Made by a program: the position numbers and the translations under genes. This document shows positions 1-9,931 of a stretch of 64,000 bases of DNA, piece by piece. The notes below the pieces were generated by a model. The model had not been told where the DNA came from and made no database searches. It saw nothing but the letters and a program-made list of their open reading frames with translations. Position 1 is the stretch's first letter. Every line of letters begins with the position of its first letter. Source of the DNA: Pomphorhynchus laevis (taxonomy: Eukaryota; Acanthocephala; Palaeacanthocephala; Echinorhynchida; Pomphorhynchidae); the NCBI GenBank assembly GCA_012934845.2, contig WNNJ02002082.1, positions 1 to 64,000 of the forward strand, read 5' to 3'.

Positions 1-51
1 TATATATAGAGAAAAGCAGATAGGTGTAATCGACAGTCCTGGTTGAATCAA

Positions 52-55
<4 letters not shown>

Positions 56-100
<45 letters not shown>
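56..100. repeat. (TA)n microsatellite
   Basis: Uninterrupted TA dinucleotide run of 45 bp just upstream of the LINE reverse transcriptase remnant. Confidence 0.95.
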
Positions 101-102
<2 letters not shown>

Positions 103-143
103 CCACTGATATCTGCTCATCAATATAACCTTTCCTAACAGCA

Positions 144-561
144 TTGTTCAACTTGTCTATCGGTAGACGCACATTTTATTTCTACTGCAAATGCGCCACT
201 GTTCGTCCTCTCCTCAAAAAGCAATATATCGACCCCTCACTACCATCTTCGTACCGTCCTATCTCACTTCTCTCAATTTTCTCTAAACTCCTTGAGCGTC
301 TTGTTCTCAAGCAAGTTAATGATATCTATTTTCCTGCAACTTGTTTCCTCCTTTCCAAGATTCTTTTCGCTCAATTCGCTCAACTGAAATTGCCTGTCTT
401 AAAGTTTATAACGATTTACTCATCTCGCGCGATCATAAATTATATAGTGTCATAGTTTCTCTTGATCTATCATCTGCTTTTGACATCGTCGATCACTCGA
501 TTCTTCTCTATCGCCTTCGTCATGATTATGGCTTATATTTACCCACTGAAGCTTGGTTTTC

Positions 562-620
<59 letters not shown>

Positions 621-1162
621 AACTGCACTTTTAGCGTGTTTTCTTATTCTTCTCTTTATCATCCTTTTTCCACTCCGTCCGGTGTTTCACAAGGCTCTAT
701 ATTAGTCCCTTTGCTTTTCTATCTTCTCGATCATTTGTCTTCTATTTCTAATACATTTAACTTCAATGTTATGCAATATGCTAATGACATTATCATCTAT
801 TCTCATGCACCTGTTTGTTGTATTCATGATGTTATTGTTTCTGCTTCCAACTGTCTTGTCTCAGTTTTCAATCATCTTTATTCTCTTCGTTATATTCTGA
901 ATCCTAATAAATTCAAAATAATGTGGTTTATTCCTTGACGTCCCAGCTTAGAACCTCCCTCCGTATCATTAATTCTACAATTCTTTCTATCGTTGACAAT
1001 CTGGTTTACCTAGGCTTCCATTTCGACAACCGACTTTCACCAAAACCTTTCGTTAGAGATAAAGTACGCTCATCTACCTTGACTCTCCGCAACCTCTTTC
1101 AAATTTGTGGATTGGTCGATTTCCCTTCTGGTGTGATTCATATCTCCTTAATCAATTATTAA
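144..1162 (+). mobile_element. CR1/L2-like LINE, reverse transcriptase remnant
   Basis: Decayed non-LTR retrotransposon reverse transcriptase read in three frames. Visible in order: YRPISLLSIFSKLLER (fingers), VSLDLSSAFDIVDHSIL (motif A, both Asp kept), SGVSQGSILVPLLF (motif B), QYANDIIIYSH (motif C, where Asn replaces the first Asp of YADD), then LNPNKFKIMWF and VYLGFHFDNRL (thumb side). This pattern is that of the CR1/L2/Rex1 group. No endonuclease or ORF1 is visible, so the copy is 5' truncated or enters the window late. Frame changes and the damaged YADD make it inactive. A (TA)n run has expanded inside the coding part. Family level is an inference from motifs. Confidence 0.8.
565..618. 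repeat. (AT)27 microsatellite inside the LINE
   Basis: 54 bp of pure AT repeat placed between motif A and motif B of the LINE reverse transcriptase. It translates as alternating Ile-Tyr and separates an SSY stretch from the following coding sequence. Confidence 0.95.
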
Positions 1163-1670
1163 TCTTCAAACAATTATTAATTTTATTATTTAATTATTAT
1201 AGATTATCTATAATTATTATAGATAATCCGATATATATTTTAAGACTTATATTCGTTATTTTAGTAATATGTTTACTTATATCTGATCATATCATTTCTC
1301 TACTTTTAGAATTATTTAAAAGTCTATACATTTATATTATCTATACATTTATTAATGTATTATATCTTTGTGTATTTTTTGTCATTATTAACATTTATTG
1401 CCCGATTATAGTATTTTATATTCCAAAAACTGTCTGTTATACAACTTATTTTAATTATTTAAAATCAAGTATTTACATTTTATATATCATATTAAACAAT
1501 ATAGATTGATTAATATTATAAAAATTTCACTAGCTTATGGCTTAGAAGCTTCGCGAACATTCGCGTTAATATTTTACTTATATATCTGATATTATAATCC
1601 GATATATTAATTATAATTATTTATTTTTAATTTTAATTCATGTAGTATAAAATACGTAAACTTAGCTGAT
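1163..1670 (+). repeat. Penelope-type AT-rich 3' tail copy
   Basis: AT-rich segment. Near 1165-1210 it matches the tail downstream of the Naiad copies (caattattaattttattatt), and it ends near 1645-1668 with a variant of the recurring terminus acgtagactcagttagctga. No coding capacity is seen. It is probably a decayed 3' end of the element family described at 30-43 kb. Confidence 0.5.
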
Positions 1671-1969
1671 TAACACTCTTAATCACATTAAATTATAGGA
1701 ATAGTCATAACCGAATTTCGCCAAAATATTAGGTGGAGAGCGACGATTACTTAAATAGTATGATCAATGTACAAATGTAACGTCTAAATTTGAATATATC
1801 GAAAAGAAAATAATATTCATTAGTTGTTTGTTTGTTAATTTTGCTTGTTCAAATTAACGACAAATTAATAAGAGAAAAACAGAAACCATGGCAACCTTAA
1901 GAATTTGAACTGACTTACAATCAAATAATTCAAGCATCATATTTACTTATTTTATAAAAGTTATACCAC

Positions 1970-2440
1970 ATGTCATCGTTATTAAATCGTTCATCAAAAC
2001 TCACACAGCCTAACAATACCGGCACTACATTTACGAATTCTTCATCCGTTGAACAGTCAGTAAAATCACTAAATCCCAATATTGCAAAAGATGGATCAGT
2101 GACGCAGAAAATAAGTATGGATTCTACAGATCATCAAAACTCCTTACACCAGACAGTAAATAATGATAAATTAGCACATCTAGTATCTCCATTGGACCAA
2201 TATCTTAGTCAATTGCCAAAACAGCCAAAACATGCAAGTAAAACTTCCTTACTGAGCAACGAAGAATTCGATGATCTCTGTAAGCGATTGAATGGCTATT
2301 GTCAACGGCTGAAAGATTATGAAACTAACCGTGGATTTATTCAAGGTCACCAAAAGAAACAAGATATTTTCGAAGCCTATAAGGACTATCAGCATCTAAA
2401 TATTTCAGTCAATTGCCATAACTTATATAGCAAAAGATGA
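1970..2440 (+). CDS. hypothetical protein, 156 aa
   Basis: Open frame starting at a true ATG and ending with TGA. I do not recognise the product. The N-terminal half (about residues 1-75) is rich in Ser, Asn, Thr and Gln and looks disordered. Residues 75-150 are more charged, with a possible helix around LLSNEEFDDLCKRLNGYCQR. No signal peptide or membrane segment is visible. Base composition is clearly less AT-rich than the flanks, which supports coding. The last 22 codons lie in a segment tandemly duplicated just downstream, so the present stop may not be the ancestral one. It converges on the gene at 2898-3586. It could also be one exon of a longer gene. Confidence 0.5.
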   Translation: MSSLLNRSSKLTQPNNTGTTFTNSSSVEQSVKSLNPNIAKDGSVTQKISMDSTDHQNSLHQTVNNDKLAHLVSPLDQYLSQLPKQPKHASKTSLLSNEEFDDLCKRLNGYCQRLKDYETNRGFIQGHQKKQDIFEAYKDYQHLNISVNCHNLYSKR

Positions 2441-2656
2441 AATATCAAGTTTCTGAATCCGTGTTATACATGATTTCCAAAACCTTTAGTTAATCTCTTG
2501 AAATAGCTGTTTAAAATACCTATAAGGACTATCAGCATCTAAATATTTCAGTCAATTGCCATAACTTATATTACAAACGATTAAATAACATGTTTCTGCA
2601 TTTTTGTTATACATGCTTTCCAAAACCTTTAGTTAATCGTCTTGCTGTTTAAAATA
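2376..2656. repeat. tandem duplication of about 140 bp
   Basis: Units 2376-2518 and 2519-2656. The first 53 bp (from cctataaggactatcagcat) are identical in both; the rest is about 80% alike. The first unit contains the 3' end of the 1970-2440 frame, the second lies in the non-coding downstream region. Confidence 0.85.
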
Positions 2657-2871
2657 AGTCTATTTGTTCGTGATGTGCTTTATTAATTAAATGTACAGCT
2701 AAAATTACCTTGGAATAACAAAGCTTTAATAATTAAATGGTGTAAAATTTCAAAGGAAAGCCAAAAATAATCAAATTTAAAGCGTTATTAAAATCTCCAT
2801 TTTTATCATTTACAACAAAATTGAATACAGACGCAAAAGTTCACATTTCACAAATTTTTGATCCACAAGTA

Positions 2872-2877
2872 TTTATT
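2872..2877 (-). promoter_or_regulatory. poly(A) signal AATAAA
   Basis: AATAAA on the minus strand about 20 nt after the stop codon of the 2898-3586 frame. A plausible polyadenylation signal for that gene. Confidence 0.5.
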
Positions 2878-2897
2878 TACGGTAAAATGCAAACATC

Positions 2898-3586
2898 CTA
2901 CAATGCCTTGGGAAAACTTAAACTCATTTCTAGATTTTGGACATTAATTATACTTGGATGATTGTAGCATTGCTTTTGTTGGAATGTAAATGATTTATCT
3001 GGCATCTTAGGCGGTGAGGATTCCCTCACATCATCTAGTTTGCATAGATCACTTTCATAGTCTGCAGTCTGTATCTCTGTTGTTGTTTTGATCAGGAAAC
3101 GTCCTTTGTAAGGAGCATTCACTGACTGTAATTGAGAGCATGTCGCCAGTGACGATCTTATATTCTTGGGTGAATTAAACTCTCCATTCGGCTTCAACAG
3201 ATCGTCGGATTCGTTATTGTATTTACTTGTACGCGTCGAAGACGATCGACGCGTTGATTGAGGTGTTTCTGTAGTATTTTCAAATAATTCACCGGAAGAC
3301 GTGAAGTCGTTAAAAGTAGAGCGCATGCTTTCCGAGTGTAATTGACTACTTGAATCTGTTGATGACGATGGTAATCTATCGTACACACTTTCCGATGAGC
3401 ATGTTTCTTTTGTTTGTGTACTTGAAGATGACGAACTGTTAGCCGTCAAACTGAATTTATCGATTGCGAAGAGTGTTTGTGCACGTCGCTTTCGAATTGG
3501 ATATCGTGAAAGTGTTGTCGCATTATTTTGTGTGGAAGCTTTTGTTTGTAGTGCATATTGTGAAAGAATCACGATAAGAGTCAACG
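2898..3586 (-). CDS. serine-rich hypothetical protein, terminal exon
   Basis: Open frame of about 228 codons on the minus strand, closed by TAG. I do not recognise the product. A stop lies just upstream and there is no ATG at its beginning, but the frame opens directly behind tatatctttag, a good splice acceptor, so it is best read as a last exon whose upstream exon I could not place. The N-terminal third holds a basic patch (RYPIRKRRAQ) followed by a Ser run (SSSSSST) and many Ser/Thr. The C-terminal third is less biased. The composition suggests a disordered, possibly nuclear, phosphorylated protein, but that is inference only. A poly(A) signal follows. If unspliced, the first ATG would be at the MRSTFNDF position. 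Confidence 0.5.
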
Positions 3587-3924
3587 GCTAAAGATATAAG
3601 ACTTGCAATTTATCATTTAGATTTTCAAAATTACTATGAATTCATCGTTTTCTTCTATTACAATTGTTCGAGAATTGCAACATTTGAAAAATGATTTTTT
3701 ATTTAAGGTTATAAACTTTATAATTATGAAACATCTACAAATTTAGATTTTTCTAAAAGCTATTTGTGAAAATATCTTTAGAATAATATCTCTATTAAAT
3801 ATCTTTATTATTTTAAAAAATTAATATACCTTCATTAATATACATTAATATCATGGAGAATTGCTTTCGGGTCAAATGTAACTTTTATATTGCGAACCAT
3901 CCCCGAGAATACAAAAGACTTTAT

Positions 3925-5212
3925 TTATTATTAGATATATCGACTGTACTCAGCAGTCCTTTTCAATCTGAACAAAATAAGAAAACATGTTAAAAAAATA
4001 AAATTAATTTGTATCTATGTAATAGCCCTATCAGTAATATTTGACTTCATTTTGGCAACCTTATCCCGATGTTTAGCCAAATTATTACACACGTCCTTGT
4101 GTACATCTTGTTGAGGGAATTTTAAAGACCAGTTAGATTTGTTCCCTTCCATTGTAGGAAAGTGGGAAATATACAACGATTCCAGGACAAGCCTGCGTCC
4201 TAACTGTTTTTCTTTATGTAGGATGTCAGTGCTTTCAAAATCAATGTTATGGCCAGTCTCAATAATATGATTGAATATTGCTGAAGATGTATTGATTTTC
4301 TTCAGATTGTACATATGTAAGTTCTGTTTTTTAAGTTTTCTTTAGTTTGTCTAACATAAGTCTTCTTGTAATCTGCACAGGGAATGGCATATATTTCGCA
4401 TTGTGATGTTGTTATTGGTTTACTTTTGAATATGCCACCAAGTTTAGCATCAGTGTTATAGTACACTTTTATGTTGTTTTTGAATGTTGAGTTTAATTAC
4501 GACAATCGTCTAATTAAAGTATTATCTATAAACGTTAATTTTATGTATTTCGTATCTGGTTGTGGCGTCAACGTTCTAAAGATCTGTATTCTCTTAAATC
4601 GAAATTGTTAGTCCCTGTTTAATCGCCCATTCCGGGTATTGGCAATCCCTTAACATGTGATTTATTCTCTTATACTCTCTTTGTCTGTATTACTTGTTAC
4701 TGCATACCATCAGGGCTCTTCAAAACAATGAAATGATCGCTGAAATTTTGTATTTGTCCGGGATACGCGTGCTCCAAGAAGCGCATGTGGGATATTAGGT
4801 TTTCTAAAAACGTCTGTTAAGATGATGTTATTACGTCTTGATACTTTAACATCTAGGAAATTTATTACGTTTTATGTCTTCGAAATTAACTTTTTAATGA
4901 ATTCCCTTGTCATTTACGTTAAGTATTTCCTCAAGACATAGTTTTAGGGTCAGTATCAAACACGGCGAGGACACCACTGACATATCGATTCCAGTGCTTC
5001 AAGCTTTGTTCTTTATTGTATATCTCACACTCCCATTTTGTCATATACAGATCACCAAGCGGAGTACTAATGGAGACCCCATAGCTACACCATCAATCTA
5101 CGTGTAAATGTTGTTATTGAAAAAGAATGCAGATTTGCTTGTACACCATTCTACCAAATTAAATCAATATTTTCGTTGTAGTTTTGGCTAATTACACTTG
5201 TCACTCAGTAAT
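3925..5212 (-). mobile_element. canonical Penelope-like element, RT core to C-terminal GIY-YIG
   Basis: 3' two thirds of a Penelope-like retroelement, read in several frames on the minus strand. RT motif B is visible as IDGVAMGSPL near 5075-5045, followed by a damaged motif C (RYVSGVLAVF in place of RYVDDVLAVF). The GIY-YIG endonuclease follows at the C-terminus: IYAIPCADYKKTYVRQT near 4410-4355, then FNHIIETGHNIDFEST and the ESLYIS signature to 4015. This RT-then-endonuclease order is the canonical Penelope layout. The copy ends near 3930 with a hairpin motif shared with other Penelope ends here. Stops and frameshifts make it dead. Its upstream part continues at 9027-9185 beyond the inserted LINE. 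Confidence 0.85.
5145..5212 (+). repeat. left copy of long target-site duplication
   Basis: About 68 bp of Penelope sequence also present at 9027-9102, at roughly 80% identity, in the same orientation. In the Penelope frame (-) both encode LLSDK.N.PKL.R. The two copies bracket the inserted LINE, as expected for an unusually long target-site duplication. Confidence 0.7.
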
Positions 5213-5387
5213 TGTCACTCTCTTGAGAAATGCATAAAAACGAATTATTCGGCGGTCATTGGATTTTTCCCTTCAAAAGTAAGTTACCATTTCATACAAG
5301 AATATCAAACGAATAGAGAATCAAAGGTAAAATCAGTACGAAATCGATGGAAAAAATATCAGTAACGTTTCAATTGTTACGGAAGAT

Positions 5388-6116
5388 GTGGAGGTACTCC
5401 CTCGTATCCCAAAGTTAAAAAATCTAGTTATAATAAAGATATTAAAGCCTATTGAAAGACATAATCTGTTCAATACGTTCTTACGACCTTTTGCCGATAA
5501 ATACACAAACAGAATTTTGTTCAATTCGATTAAATTTTTTAAAACCGATATTAAAATTTCTTTTGCAACACCAGATATACTAAAATGCTATGTGGACTTC
5601 TTTGATTCTACACTTAAAGATATGGGTAAAATCCAGGTTAGACCGATACTGGCTTCAGTTAAAATTTCAAATTTTCCCAGTCACTTAGAAGTGAAAGACA
5701 TAGAAGATCTTCAATCTATGTTGAAAGTATCGAATCGTCGAATAGTCATGGGGAAGAGCGGCGTCCCACTGCCTATAGGTTTCTGTTCTGCACCAACAGA
5801 ACAGGCGGAGATTCTTTCAAAGACGGCCTTCAACCCCTTTTTAGGGTACAACCTACGCTTTTCAGTCATAAACACGGATAAACATACTTTTCCCCATTGC
5901 AACCAATGCCACGCGTGGGGGCACTGGGCTTCCAGCTGCTGCAAACCGAAAACATGCGGTATTTGCAGTTTTTCTTCCTGTTATGGACTAATTTTCGGAA
6001 AAAAGTGGATGGCTCCCCCATCCGTTCTAACTGCGGTGGGAGCCATCAAGCCAGGTCACGAAAATGCATTCGCTTCAAGAGTTATTGTAACTAGTTCATC
6101 AAGCAAGCACCGGTGA
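5388..6116 (+). CDS. LINE ORF1, Gag-like protein with CCHC knuckle
   Basis: Frame of about 242 codons with no clear ATG at its start, so its N-terminus is uncertain. Residues 1-150 show a beta/alpha pattern such as an RNA-binding ORF1 domain would have (inference). At residues 172-185 CNQCHAWGHWASSC is a perfect C-x2-C-x4-H-x4-C zinc knuckle, followed by further Cys pairs (CKPKTCGICS). ORF1 proteins of this kind bind the element's RNA. It lies upstream of ORF2 on the same strand. The frame after the knuckles looks shifted and low in similarity, so the C-terminus is probably damaged. Confidence 0.7.
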   Translation: MEVLPRIPKLKNLVIIKILKPIERHNLFNTFLRPFADKYTNRILFNSIKFFKTDIKISFATPDILKCYVDFFDSTLKDMGKIQVRPILASVKISNFPSHLEVKDIEDLQSMLKVSNRRIVMGKSGVPLPIGFCSAPTEQAEILSKTAFNPFLGYNLRFSVINTDKHTFPHCNQCHAWGHWASSCCKPKTCGICSFSSCYGLIFGKKWMAPPSVLTAVGAIKPGHENAFASRVIVTSSSSKHR

Positions 6117-7099
6117 AGGTCACCGAAACATTTGCTCACACAGCCTCGCATATGGCTGACGGCGACATACTTCGAATTGTTGATGAGCGTGTAAAGACGG
6201 CCATCAAGGTAGAAGATTTGGTTGCTACTCTTCTCTCCTTCATCTGTTCACAATCCGGTATCGCCTATACCTATTGCTGTTCCTGAATCAAAAAAGAGGG
6301 GGGCTTCGGCCCATACCGTCCCTTCTATCAAGATTGGGAAGATGCTTAGAGGAAAGAAGACATCTCGGGGAAATGAAGATGCTGCCATGGGCAAGTACCT
6401 ACTCTGGATGGTGATAGCGCGGGAAGGGGAACCTTCCCGTCCCCTAGCTCTGTCTAGGTAGGCAAGCCCACATCCAACTAATCCATCACAATGCAGAGTA
6501 CGCGTGAGCCTTTTCACTAAATATTCTTCAGTGGAATTCGGGACGTGCTTCCGCTCTAAGACTTCTATCTGGAAGAGATACAGATGTTATAGTCCTTCAG
6601 AAGACGCGGTCTATCCGTCTCCCCCAGAACATTATTCGATTTATTCCAAAGCACATTTGTTCCCACTATACTCAGTACATAACCCCACCTCACTCCTCTT
6701 CATCTCAAGGTCTTTTAACCTTATTAAATGCTCTAAAGATCGTCCATCATATTAAACTATTCATGTTTAGCCATACCTTGTTTAGAAGTTTCACTCTGTA
6801 AGAACGGTAAACGCCTCAGTCTAGCCAATATCTACATCCGTTAATGGGAGATACACAGAAGAGATTGAAGACAGAAGAGATACATACGTCGAAATCTCGT
6901 TGGAGATTTCAACGACAGAACTGGTTGTTGGATCAATGCAGCACTTCGCAGAGCTAGGAACGGTTATCTTATTCACAAACTATCTTCCCCTACCTTTCAT
7001 TGCACATCAACAAATTCTATCCTCGACATTTTACTGCTTCACTCGAGGTGGTTGTTAAAACTCCTCTGCACGGAGCAGTCGCGCCAACAACTTTTCACT

Positions 7100-8787
7100 T
7101 CTTATGACCCACTTAGTTGGAGAATTGAGAAATATACGTTGCTTTGAAGGAGATTTCACTTTGATCCGATCAGGGTGGCCTTCTTTCAGGCGGCTATCCA
7201 ACTCTTTCCCAGAATTGGAAATGAGAGTCTGACCGAATTTAATACCTACCTCTTTTCGCAAGCTACCGCGATTTTATCGACCACCTATAAAGGTCGTATA
7301 TACAATCCCACTCCGACAATACTCAAGGTCCTAGCGAAACTGCTTAACCTCCCTAATTTCTCTGTTTCCGCCAGACAGCCTCTCTCGAATGAATACTGGA
7401 GCACTAGATATAGGTTCCAGCTGAGTAGGGATAGGACGAGTATTGCTTGCCTTAATCCTTCTCAGTCTTCCTTTTAGAAGATTTTCAAGAAGGAGAAGTT
7501 TGTTTGTTGGCAGGATATAGCATTGGGTTGGACAGGGAATGTAGTCCTTGACAAAGTTTTAGAGGAGTCACTAGCCCTACACAACTATGGAGCACTCTAT
7601 CACCTTAACCAATCCCGCCTTGGTGTAACTTCAGGAGTAGGGATCTATCTGTTACGGATATCCTTAACTCCTAGGGTCCACTCCTTTGCACCTGCAAATC
7701 TGTCGCTCCACTTTCTCGGGTCTGCCAGCTTTTGACAGCCGAACAGAGAAGAGAGGTGGCCGTCACAATGCTTCTAGCCTCCCCATCCGATATAGCAGGC
7801 ATCAATATTAGTAAGAGAGTTTTCATTCCTAAGAAAAAATCCTGCTCATGTCCTAAAGATCTGCGACTCATTTCGATTCAAAATGCCCTCGTAGTGATTT
7901 ACGAAAAAGCGCTTGCGTGTAAAATCCGCGACCATTTAAGTAGGCGTGATTTGATCCCTCCAGGTTTTCATGAGTTCGTCGAAGGTTGCTCGGTCCATTC
8001 AGCAGTAGATGAGGTAGAGCAGTTTTGTCGGGATAATAGCTATCGTCTTGTTGTAGCTGTTTTCCTTTACTTTTCTGCTGCATTTGACCGCATGTCCATT
8101 TCCTTTGTGATCTCTTCTCTTAGGTCCCTCTGGTTGCCTGTAAGAATTGTGAACAGGGTGGAGATTATGCTGTACACCAAGCGATTTTACTATGAAGACG
8201 ACCCTGATGCGCGTCAGTTATACCCCATTAGGGGTGTGCCTCAAGGCTCTCTTCTTTCTCCTATCTTATATCTTGCTGCCTCCATTATCCTATTTAAAAT
8301 ATTCAAACGCGAACAACGTCAAGTGGTGTACGTTGATGACACCACATCCCTGTTCACTGGACACAGGTGTAAAGACGTAGTCTCTGACATCAGCCATTTA
8401 TTTTCAAGATTAAAAGGCCAGCTACACTAATCCAATCTTATTTTAAACTCTGCAAAATCGCAGGTGGTAGTATTTCATGGCTCCCCTGCAACAAAGAAGA
8501 AACTTAAGAGACTAGCACTCTCCTCCATATTTGCCTCTGAACCACTCCCCACCTTTACAAGTCGAGTAAAACACCTGGGGTTCACCGTTACGGTGAACTG
8601 GTCTGCGAAAGCTGACCTAGATAGACTCAAACGTACCCTAAAGAAAGCTAGGTGGGCTCTGAAACGGGCTCAACATTTCTCATTGAAAGGGAAAACCCAG
8701 CTGCGCCTCCTGGGGCACTTGGGCTATCTCGGGATTAGTCTTCTTTTCGAGAGGACGTCCCGCAGAGCAAAGGCTAAGGTTTCTTAA
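7100..8787 (+). pseudogene. LINE ORF2 reverse transcriptase, broken
   Basis: Reverse transcriptase remnant spread over frames at 7175-7477, 7523-7735, 7732-8430 and 8464-8787. The 7732-8430 piece holds the catalytic core: VFIPKKK and DLRLISIQNALVVIYEKAL (fingers), VAVFLYFSAAFDRM (motif A; Tyr stands where the first catalytic Asp is expected), YPIRGVPQGSLLSPILY (motif B), VVYVDDTTSLFTG (motif C, YVDD intact). The 8464-8787 piece carries VKHLGFTVTVNWSAK, the thumb-side LGF motif. The lost Asp and the frame breaks mean it is inactive. Confidence 0.8.
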
Positions 8788-9026
8788 GCTCCGCGTCTCT
8801 CGTTTACCCGGCATAGTCCGTCTCGATTAGACTCTTTGGGGGGGTTTAAGACCCCGGGTGATTGAGTCTAAAGGCGGCGTGTTGGATTGGTTTGTGGGCT
8901 CAGATCTCCCCTGACCTGAGGCCGTAAATGGAGGAATAAAGAAGACTACGTAAAATGTGCACCACTTGAATTTATTATCTATATTGATACGTAAAAACTT
9001 GTATTAACAAGTTTTTATTAACAAAA

Positions 9027-9185
9027 TCTTTTATCTATCAAATTAACTAAATATCTTCGTTTTAGTTTTGGCTCATTAAACTTGTCGCTCAGTAATTGTG
9101 CTGCTAGATTGATAGCCTCTTGTAATTTGACATTTGTAAATAGTAAGATTACGTAGGCTGTAGCAAATCCCATTAGGTGAAGAAT
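9027..9185 (-). mobile_element. 5' continuation of the split Penelope-like element
   Basis: On the minus strand this encodes AYVILLFTNVKLQEAIN, a damaged motif A (the catalytic Asp position reads Ile) with the typical LFTNV, followed by LLSDKFNEPKLKRRYL. It joins directly, through the duplicated 68 bp, to the RT part at 5212 downwards. The window therefore holds one Penelope copy split by the LINE. Positions 9027-9102 are the right copy of the target duplication. Confidence 0.75.
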
Positions 9186-9189
9186 AATC

Positions 9190-9900
9190 AGTTAATAATT
9201 ATATGAAATATTAAGTATTGAATAAATTAAAAATATTTAATTATTTAACAATTATTAAATTTAAAATTAGTACTCAATAATTAGTATATAAATTTAAGTA
9301 CTTAATAATTTAAAAATAATTAATTATTTAGCAATTATTAAGTTTACAATTAAATTATTAAATTTTAAATTTAATAATTTGATTATTTTTATTATTAAAA
9401 TGAGCTCTAATCTACGTGTTTAACCTCGCTAATATGCTGGGTCGAAGAATTGGGACCGAAATTAGCCCCAATTTTAGCTTGATATAAATTATATAAAATC
9501 TTCGATACAATTATTTATTATTTGTAATTATTTATTATTTAATTATTTAGATTTATTTAATATTATTTTTTAATTTGTCAATAATATAAAATACCTAGAC
9601 TCAGTAAGACTGATCTTATTAATTTTTTATATTAAAATAAAAATATTTTTTAATTGAAACTAAAATTTTTCAAAGTGGTTATTCTTCCTATTAGTAAAGA
9701 TATAAAGGTGTTCCTATAAATAAAATATTGAAAAGAATTACAAATTTTACTTAAATTTACAATTTAAATTATATACGAGATTCACTTTCAAGAGCAAAAC
9801 TTAATTATCAATTAAGAAGCATTTATATACCAGTTTTAAACGATTATTGCACATTCAGTTCGAGAAAGATAATAAAAATATAGCAAGATTTTTCAAAATA
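9190..9900. other. AT-rich intergenic stretch with a Naiad-type tail
   Basis: No gene is visible. Near 9420-9480 there is a degenerate copy of the structured Naiad 3' block (tgctgggtcgaagaattggg, gaccgaaatta), followed by an AT-rich tail closing near 9590-9620 with a variant of the recurring acgtagactcag terminus. The rest is simple AT-rich sequence. Confidence 0.5.
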
Positions 9901-9913
9901 TCTTGATTAAGGC

Positions 9914-9919
9914 TTTATT
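9914..9919 (-). promoter_or_regulatory. poly(A) signal AATAAA of the PCGF gene
   Basis: AATAAA on the minus strand 12 nt beyond the TGA of the last PCGF exon. Its position right after the stop supports that exon as the true 3' end. Confidence 0.6.
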
Positions 9920-9931
9920 TGTTATAATGCT

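Larger units (their letters stand above)
5213..9026 (+). mobile_element. I/Jockey-superfamily LINE inserted in the Penelope element
   Basis: A 3.8-kb two-ORF non-LTR retrotransposon, clearly less AT-rich than its surroundings. ORF1 (about 5388-6116) ends in a CCHC zinc knuckle. ORF2 remnants from about 7000 to 8790 include the reverse transcriptase. The region 6120-7000 has only broken frames, where an endonuclease would be expected. The body ends near 8940-9026 without a long poly(A). It interrupts a Penelope element, so it is the younger of the two. Motifs (SAAFDR, GVPQGSLLSPI, YVDDTT) and ORF1 fit the R1/LOA/Ingi/Jockey side of the LINE tree; the exact clade is not assigned. Confidence 0.8.
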
